Source: JAWWOL01 sp033851545
GTDB lineage: Bacteria > Actinomycetota > Actinomycetes > JAWWOL01
Assembly (NCBI GenBank): GCA_033851545.1
Contig: JAWWOO010000074.1
Span: 62,001-126,000 of the forward strand
DNA length: 64,000 nt
Direction: 5' to 3'
Of the stretch, positions 59,991 to 64,000 are shown in pieces (position 1 is the stretch's first letter; each line of letters begins with the position of its first letter). A program made the position numbers and the translations under genes. The notes under the pieces are model-generated. The model saw nothing but the letters and a program-made list of their open reading frames with translations, ran no database searches and had not been told where the DNA came from.

Positions 59991-60965
59991 TTATCCCTCG
60001 ACGTAACCACGCCGAAGGATGGACTTCCGCGGGGACTGCAGCACCACTTTGAGCCCATCCTTCGGACGGGTTTCCGGCTCAGGCCGCCAGCCGCGCGAGA
60101 CCAGGAATCGGCGCAAAAGGTCCATGGCCGCGTCGGGCTCGCGGCGAAGCGCGACGGCTGGCAGCTGGACGAGCATCGTTCCGGTGGTCTGGATCTCGGC
60201 GTTGCGCCGCAGGTCCTTCCACCACTGGGCGACCTCGCGGTGGAACCCGCCCAGAATCTCGGCACCGGCGTCGAAGTCGTCCCAGTACAAATCCACGATC
60301 TTGGGCACGCCCTCGACGACGACGGATGCCTGGCGTCTCGGCTCCGGCAACCGAGCCCGCCGGATCAGCCGGATCGCCAGCAGCTCGGCGTGGGACTCGC
60401 TGCCGCCGGCAATGTCCGCGAGCGCGTCCAACAGCTCGCCACGATGCCGCAGATGCCGGTCTGCCTTCACCCGCTCCAGCAGTTCGTCCGCGGTGACCAG
60501 ACCCTGCTGGACGCCCGCGGCCAGGACGGCGCAGGCGTCGTCGCTGCGGAGCTTGCCGACGGTCAATTCGATCATTGCCCTCTCGGCGCAAACCCGTCGC
60601 GGGCTACGGCCGGGCACCAGCTCGTCAGCGCGCAGGGTCGTGCTGCGGTGTACGACGATGCCCGAAGTCGCCCGGAGTCGCTGGTGACTGGGAACGCAGA
60701 CGTGGATGCGTGACTCGGCGTAGCCACGCAGGCCATTGAGCTCGGCAGCGGTGGCCGCGCACAGGGCGGACTCCTCGCCGGCCCAAAGAACAGCCGCCCA
60801 CTGCCGCTGACGTGGCGTCGGCGGTCCCGAGTGCAGGACAACCACCCCGCGCAGCGGCGACTGCCAGCGGCCGGTCTGTATCCGCCAGCGCACCTGGTCG
60901 TACGACAACCCGGCCTCGCGCAGCTGCACGAGCGACGCGACGTCCTGGTGGCTCCACGTACCCAT
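59991..60965 (-). CDS. AbiEi-like antitoxin-domain / DUF559-like protein
   Basis: A 324-residue protein. The first 60 residues form a winged-helix-like start (DVASLVQLREAGLSYDQVRWRIQ is split here as DVASLVQLREAG and SYDQVRWRI) then QSPLRGVVVLHSG, as in type IV AbiEi antitoxin domains. The C-terminal part contains IVDLYWDDFDAGAEILGGFH, reminiscent of the VSR/DUF559 nuclease-like core. No partner toxin gene is adjacent, so it may be one of the many solitary actinobacterial copies. ATG 60965 is used. Its last 25 codons lie on hairpin repeat A. Confidence 0.75.
   Translation of the reverse strand: MGTWSHQDVASLVQLREAGLSYDQVRWRIQTGRWQSPLRGVVVLHSGPPTPRQRQWAAVLWAGEESALCAATAAELNGLRGYAESRIHVCVPSHQRLRATSGIVVHRSTTLRADELVPGRSPRRVCAERAMIELTVGKLRSDDACAVLAAGVQQGLVTADELLERVKADRHLRHRGELLDALADIAGGSESHAELLAIRLIRRARLPEPRRQASVVVEGVPKIVDLYWDDFDAGAEILGGFHREVAQWWKDLRRNAEIQTTGTMLVQLPAVALRREPDAAMDLLRRFLVSRGWRPEPETRPKDGLKVVLQSPRKSILRRGYVEG
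60012..60065. repeat. Hairpin repeat copy A (inside the AbiEi-like gene end)
   Basis: CCGAAGGATGG (60012-60022) and CCATCCTTCGG (60055-60065) pair perfectly around a 32-base centre containing CACCACTTTG. The flanks CGTAACC-CGCCGAA and the centre match repeat copy B at 61074-61137. Copy A encodes the C-terminal residues of the gene on the minus strand. Confidence 0.7.
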
Positions 60966-61073
60966 GACGTGAACGGTGTCCCTTTGGGGGCGATCACGGC
61001 CAGGGCGATCCACCGCCTGTGGACGGGCGGCCACGACGCCCGTTGGCTTGTGGATAAGCGCCAGTTGTCGTAA

Positions 61074-61137
61074 CCCCGCCGAATGATGGACACGAAATGG
61101 GACTGGGCTACCACTTTGGGTCCGTTGTTCGGCGGGG
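61074..61137. repeat. Hairpin repeat copy B (upstream of murI)
   Basis: CCCCGCCGAA (61074-61083) and TTCGGCGGGG (61128-61137) pair perfectly, with further wobble pairing inside. Over about 75 bases it aligns with copy A: CGTAACC, CGCCGAA, GATGGAC, GGGACTG, ACCACTTTG. It lies between the AbiEi-like gene start and murI, in non-coding DNA. Confidence 0.7.
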
Positions 61138-61170
61138 TTCGGGGCAACGGGGCGGGATAGGCTGGCGGGC

Positions 61171-61971
61171 ATGGACGACGCGCCGATCGGGATCTTCGAC
61201 TCGGGGGTGGGTGGGCTCACCGTCGCCCGCGCCGTGATCGACCAGATGCCGCACGAGCGGGTCCTCTACCTCGGCGACACCGCGCGGACGCCGTACGGGC
61301 CGAGGCCGATCGCCCAGGTGCGCGAGTACGCCCTCGAGAGCCTCGATCGCCTGGTCGCCGACGGCGTCAAGATGCTGGTGATCGCCTGCAACACCGCCAG
61401 CGCCGCCATGCTGAGGGACGCCCGCGAGCGGTACGAGATCCCGGTGGTCGAGGTCATCCAGCCGGCGGTTCGGCGCGCGGTCCTGGCCACCCGCAACGGC
61501 CGGGTCGGCGTGATCGGCACCGTCGCGACGGTCACCAGCGGCGCGTACGAGGATGCGTTCGCGGCGGCGGCGCACGTCCAGGTCACCAGCGCCGCCTGCC
61601 CGCGGTTCGTCGACTTCGTCGAGCGCGGTGCCACCGGCGGCCGCCAGCTGCTCGGCCTCGTCCAAGCCTACCTCGAGCCGCTCATGGAGGCCGACGTCGA
61701 CACCCTCGTGCTCGGCTGCACCCACTACCCACTGCTCCAGGGCGTGCTCGCAGCGACCATGGGTGACGGCGTGACCCTGATCAGCAGCGCCGACGAGACC
61801 GCCAAGGATGTCTACAAGACCCTCGCGGCCAAGGGCATCGAGCGTGACGAGGACCTGCCGGAGCCCGAGCACGTCTTCCTGGCGACCGGCGACCCGGAGC
61901 GGTTCAGCAAGCTGGCCCGCCGGTTCCTCGGCCCCGAGGTGGGCCACGTCCGGCAGGCCGTACGGGCATGA
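61171..61971 (+). CDS. murI: Glutamate racemase
   Basis: Makes D-glutamate for peptidoglycan. The 266-residue enzyme has the N-terminal IGIFDSGVGGLTVARAV and both catalytic Cys: Cys73 in VIACNTASA and Cys183 in LVLGCTHYPLL. Length is normal. It starts the murI-MBL-rph-rdgB block; the next gene overlaps by ATGA. The ribosome site is weak (GGCGGG close to the ATG). Confidence 0.97.
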   Translation: MDDAPIGIFDSGVGGLTVARAVIDQMPHERVLYLGDTARTPYGPRPIAQVREYALESLDRLVADGVKMLVIACNTASAAMLRDARERYEIPVVEVIQPAVRRAVLATRNGRVGVIGTVATVTSGAYEDAFAAAAHVQVTSAACPRFVDFVERGATGGRQLLGLVQAYLEPLMEADVDTLVLGCTHYPLLQGVLAATMGDGVTLISSADETAKDVYKTLAAKGIERDEDLPEPEHVFLATGDPERFSKLARRFLGPEVGHVRQAVRA

Positions 61972-62738
61972 AGCTCACCGTCGTCGGCTGCTCGGGCACC
62001 ATGCCAGGCGCCGACGGCCCTGCGTCGTCCTACCTCCTCGAGGCCGGCGGGTTCCGGCTGCTGGTCGACTGCGGCAACGGCGCGAGCGGGGCGATGCAGC
62101 GCTACGTCGGGCTCCTCGACCTGGACGCCGTCCTGATCACGCACGTCCATGCCGACCACTGCCTCGACCTCGTCGTCTACTCCTACGCGAGACGCTACGG
62201 CGCGGGCAACCCCAAGCCGATCCCGGTGTACGGCCCGGCGGGGCTCCAGGAGCGGCTGCTCCAGGCGTTCGACGCGGCACCGGCCGACCGGCTCGACGGC
62301 GTCTACGAGTTCCGCACGCTGAGCCAGGGCCGCCGTACCATCGGCCCCTTCGCCATCGACCTCTCCCCGATGAACCACCCGGTCGAGACGTACGGCCTGC
62401 GGATCATGGCCGACGGCGCCAGCCTCGCCTACTCCGCCGACACCGGCGTCTGCCCGGCCCTGGTCGACCTCGCCCGCAACGCCGACCTCCTGCTGTGCGA
62501 GGCGGCGTTCAAGCACGGCGCGCCGGGCAACGTCGAGGGACTGCACCTGACCGGGCGGCAGGCGGGCGAGCACGCGACAAAGGCGCACGCCAAGCGACTC
62601 GTCCTCACCCACATCCCGCCGTGGATCGACCGGGACGAGATCGAGGCGGAGGCGCGCAACACCTACCAAGGCCCGGTCGAGATCGCCCGCGCCGGAGCCA
62701 CGTACGACCTCTGGGTAGGCTCGTCGGACATCCCCTAG
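61968..62738 (+). CDS. MBL-fold hydrolase (RNase Z-like/cyclic nucleotide phosphodiesterase type)
   Basis: A 256-residue metallo-beta-lactamase-fold protein in the fixed actinobacterial place between murI and rph. Zinc residues: ITHVHADHCLDL, then SPMNHPVETYGLR, SADTGVC and the late VLTHIPPW. Closest in layout to cyclic-nucleotide phosphodiesterases such as Rv1339, which has been linked to cAMP breakdown; substrate here is inferred from that position only. ATG 61968 overlaps the murI stop, and rph follows after 12 bases with AGGAGG. Confidence 0.9.
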   Translation: MKLTVVGCSGTMPGADGPASSYLLEAGGFRLLVDCGNGASGAMQRYVGLLDLDAVLITHVHADHCLDLVVYSYARRYGAGNPKPIPVYGPAGLQERLLQAFDAAPADRLDGVYEFRTLSQGRRTIGPFAIDLSPMNHPVETYGLRIMADGASLAYSADTGVCPALVDLARNADLLLCEAAFKHGAPGNVEGLHLTGRQAGEHATKAHAKRLVLTHIPPWIDRDEIEAEARNTYQGPVEIARAGATYDLWVGSSDIP

Positions 62739-62750
62739 GAGGTCTCCACC

Positions 62751-63512
62751 GTGCCACGTCCCGATGGTCGCGCCAACGACGAGCTGCGTTCGGTCAGCAT
62801 CACCCGAGGCTGGCTGGACCATGCCGAGGGCTCGGTGCTGGTGGAGTACGGCAAGACGCGGGTGCTCTGCGCCGCAAGCGTCACCGTCGGCGTACCGAGA
62901 TGGCGCAAGGGATCAGGCCTCGGCTGGATCACTGCCGAGTACGCGATGCTGCCGCGCGCCACGCATGACCGCAGCGACCGTGAGTCGGTCAAGGGCAGGA
63001 TCGGCGGGCGCACCCACGAGATCAGCCGGCTGGTCGGTCGCAGTCTCCGGGCGGCCATCGACCTCAAGGCACTGGGCGAGAACACGATCGTGCTCGACTG
63101 CGACGTCCTCCAGGCCGACGGCGGCACCCGTACGGCGGCGATCACGGGCGCCTACGTCGCGCTGCACGATGCCTGCGAATGGCTGCGGGCCAAGGGATCC
63201 CTGGCCGGAGCGCAGCCGCTGGTCCGGTCGGTCTCCGCGATCAGCGTGGGCATCGTCGACGGCGAACCTCGGCTGGACCTCTCCTACGAGGAGGACGTCA
63301 GAGCCGAGACCGACATGAACGTCGTCTGCACCGGCGACGGCGAGTTCATCGAGGTCCAGGGCACGGCGGAGGGCGCGCCGTTCAAGCGCGCCGAGCTCGA
63401 CTCGCTGCTCGACCTCGCCGCCTTCGGCTGCCTCGACCTGACCAAGCTGCAGACCGAAGCTTTGGCCGGACCGCTGCGCGACCGCACGGCTGCACGGCCG
63501 ACCGCACTGTGA
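62751..63512 (+). CDS. rph: Ribonuclease PH
   Basis: Phosphate-dependent 3' exonuclease that trims tRNA precursors. The 253-residue product starts RPDGRANDELRSVSITRGWL and holds GKTRVLCAASVTVGVPRW, the RNA-binding ATHDRSDRESVKGRIGGRTH and LDCDVLQADGGTRTAAITGAY is present as LDCDVLQADGGTR with TAAITGAYVAL. GTG 62751 has AGGAGG five to six bases upstream. It overlaps rdgB by GTGA. Confidence 0.97.
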   Translation: MPRPDGRANDELRSVSITRGWLDHAEGSVLVEYGKTRVLCAASVTVGVPRWRKGSGLGWITAEYAMLPRATHDRSDRESVKGRIGGRTHEISRLVGRSLRAAIDLKALGENTIVLDCDVLQADGGTRTAAITGAYVALHDACEWLRAKGSLAGAQPLVRSVSAISVGIVDGEPRLDLSYEEDVRAETDMNVVCTGDGEFIEVQGTAEGAPFKRAELDSLLDLAAFGCLDLTKLQTEALAGPLRDRTAARPTAL

Positions 63513-64000
63513 ACAAGGTCGTCCTGGCGACCCGCAACGCCGGCAAGCTGCTCGAGCTGCACCGCATCCTGGACGCCGCCGGCCTCGACCTCGAGCTGGT
63601 CGGCATGGACGCTTTCCCTGACGTACCAGACGTTGCGGAGACCGGCGCGACGTTCGTCGACAACGCCCTGCTCAAGGCCAGAGCTGTGTACGAGGCGACC
63701 GGCCTGCTCGCCGTTGCCGACGACTCCGGTCTTGCCGTCGAGGCGCTCAACGGCATGCCGGGGGTCCTGTCGGCGCGCTGGTCGGGCAGGCACGGCGACG
63801 ACAAGGCCAACCTCGACCTGGTCCTCGCCCAGCTGACCGACGTGCCGGACGAGCGCAGGGGCGCGGCCTTCATCTGCGCCGCCGCGGCGGTCGGGCCTGG
63901 CGGCGCCGAAGCCGTGGCCGAAGGTCTGATGGAGGGGGTGTTGATCCGAGAACCCCGTGGCAGCAACGGTTTCGGCTACGACCCGATCTTCGTCCCGTAC
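63509..64000 (+). CDS. rdgB: XTP/dITP pyrophosphatase (cut by window edge)
   Basis: Partial: 164 codons from GTG 63509 to the right edge. It removes non-canonical purine triphosphates (ITP, XTP). The substrate loop VVLATRNAGKLLELHRIL, ETGATFVDNALLKARA, VADDSGLAVEALNGMPGVLS and the final GFGYDPIF, the HAM1 signature, are all visible. The start overlaps the rph stop, as is usual in actinobacteria. Confidence 0.96.
   Translation, partial: MNKVVLATRNAGKLLELHRILDAAGLDLELVGMDAFPDVPDVAETGATFVDNALLKARAVYEATGLLAVADDSGLAVEALNGMPGVLSARWSGRHGDDKANLDLVLAQLTDVPDERRGAAFICAAAAVGPGGAEAVAEGLMEGVLIREPRGSNGFGYDPIFVPY

Noticed and set aside
1..64000. tRNA, rRNA, CRISPR, insertion sequence or prophage
   Set aside because: No cloverleaf with a TTCGAxTC-type arm, no spaced direct repeats, no transposase or integrase motifs were seen; the DUF222/HNH gene is a usual chromosomal actinobacterial family, not proof of phage.

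Overview
The window is high-G+C (roughly 70% by eye), densely coded DNA with the gene families and clusters of an actinomycete. Markers are a csoR/copper ATPase pair, the clpS-DUF2017-mec-cysO-cysM run, the murI-MBL-rph-rdgB run, a DUF222/HNH gene, a hopanoid operon, a c-di-AMP riboswitch in front of an NlpC/P60 hydrolase, and frequent GTG starts with 4-base stop/start overlaps. The genus cannot be fixed from the sequence. No tRNA, rRNA, CRISPR array, insertion sequence or phage module was recognised.

Layout. 1-2350: 3' part of a metallo-beta-lactamase-fold gene, a small acidic protein, and a PucR-type regulator translationally coupled to a small upstream ORF with a palindrome in front. 2374-5321: GT4 glycosyltransferase, DMT-type membrane protein and an SDR. 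5336-13829: hopanoid operon on the minus strand in the order hpnC, hpnD, hpnE, polyprenyl synthase, shc, an hpnG::ispH fusion, hpnH; most starts overlap the preceding stop. It supplies FPP, squalene, hopene, adenosylhopane and probably ribosylhopane. 13938-16781: PAP2/acyltransferase fusion with no usable start codon at its true N-terminus, and a VC0807-like membrane protein. 17010-18146: a decay zone with two pseudogenes around an intact DUF4242 gene. 18191-24421: group II decarboxylase, a secreted protein, a PoxB-like enzyme and the tdh-kbl threonine catabolism pair. 24480-26348: large secreted beta-sandwich protein and a GNAT-like protein.

26448-31497 is the most interesting unit: three overlapping genes encoding an NhaA antiporter with a DsbA-like tail, a receiver domain fused to a thioredoxin-reductase-like flavoprotein that has lost its CxxC, and a histidine kinase with a cNMP-binding-like N-terminus. 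It reads as a two-component system whose output is a flavoenzyme rather than DNA binding. 31547-40525: a zinc-ribbon membrane protein, a frameshifted DUF222/HNH gene, a class II amidotransferase, two transglutaminase-like proteins (one with an altered catalytic His), a lysozyme-like protein, a RibD-like reductase, an aldo/keto reductase and a PPOX protein. 40652-43016: promoter, riboswitch, NlpC/P60 hydrolase, spermidine-synthase-like protein and terminator. 43104-47413: copper island. 47423-57275: lipoprotein, M48 protease, FUSC protein, methyltransferase, DUF3352 protein, S9 peptidase and PlsC-type acyltransferase. 57335-64000: the conserved ClpS/cysteine and MurI/RNase PH/RdgB blocks, separated by an AbiEi-like gene associated with a pair of hairpin repeats. 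Across the whole window the palindrome CGTACG is strongly over-represented in all reading frames.
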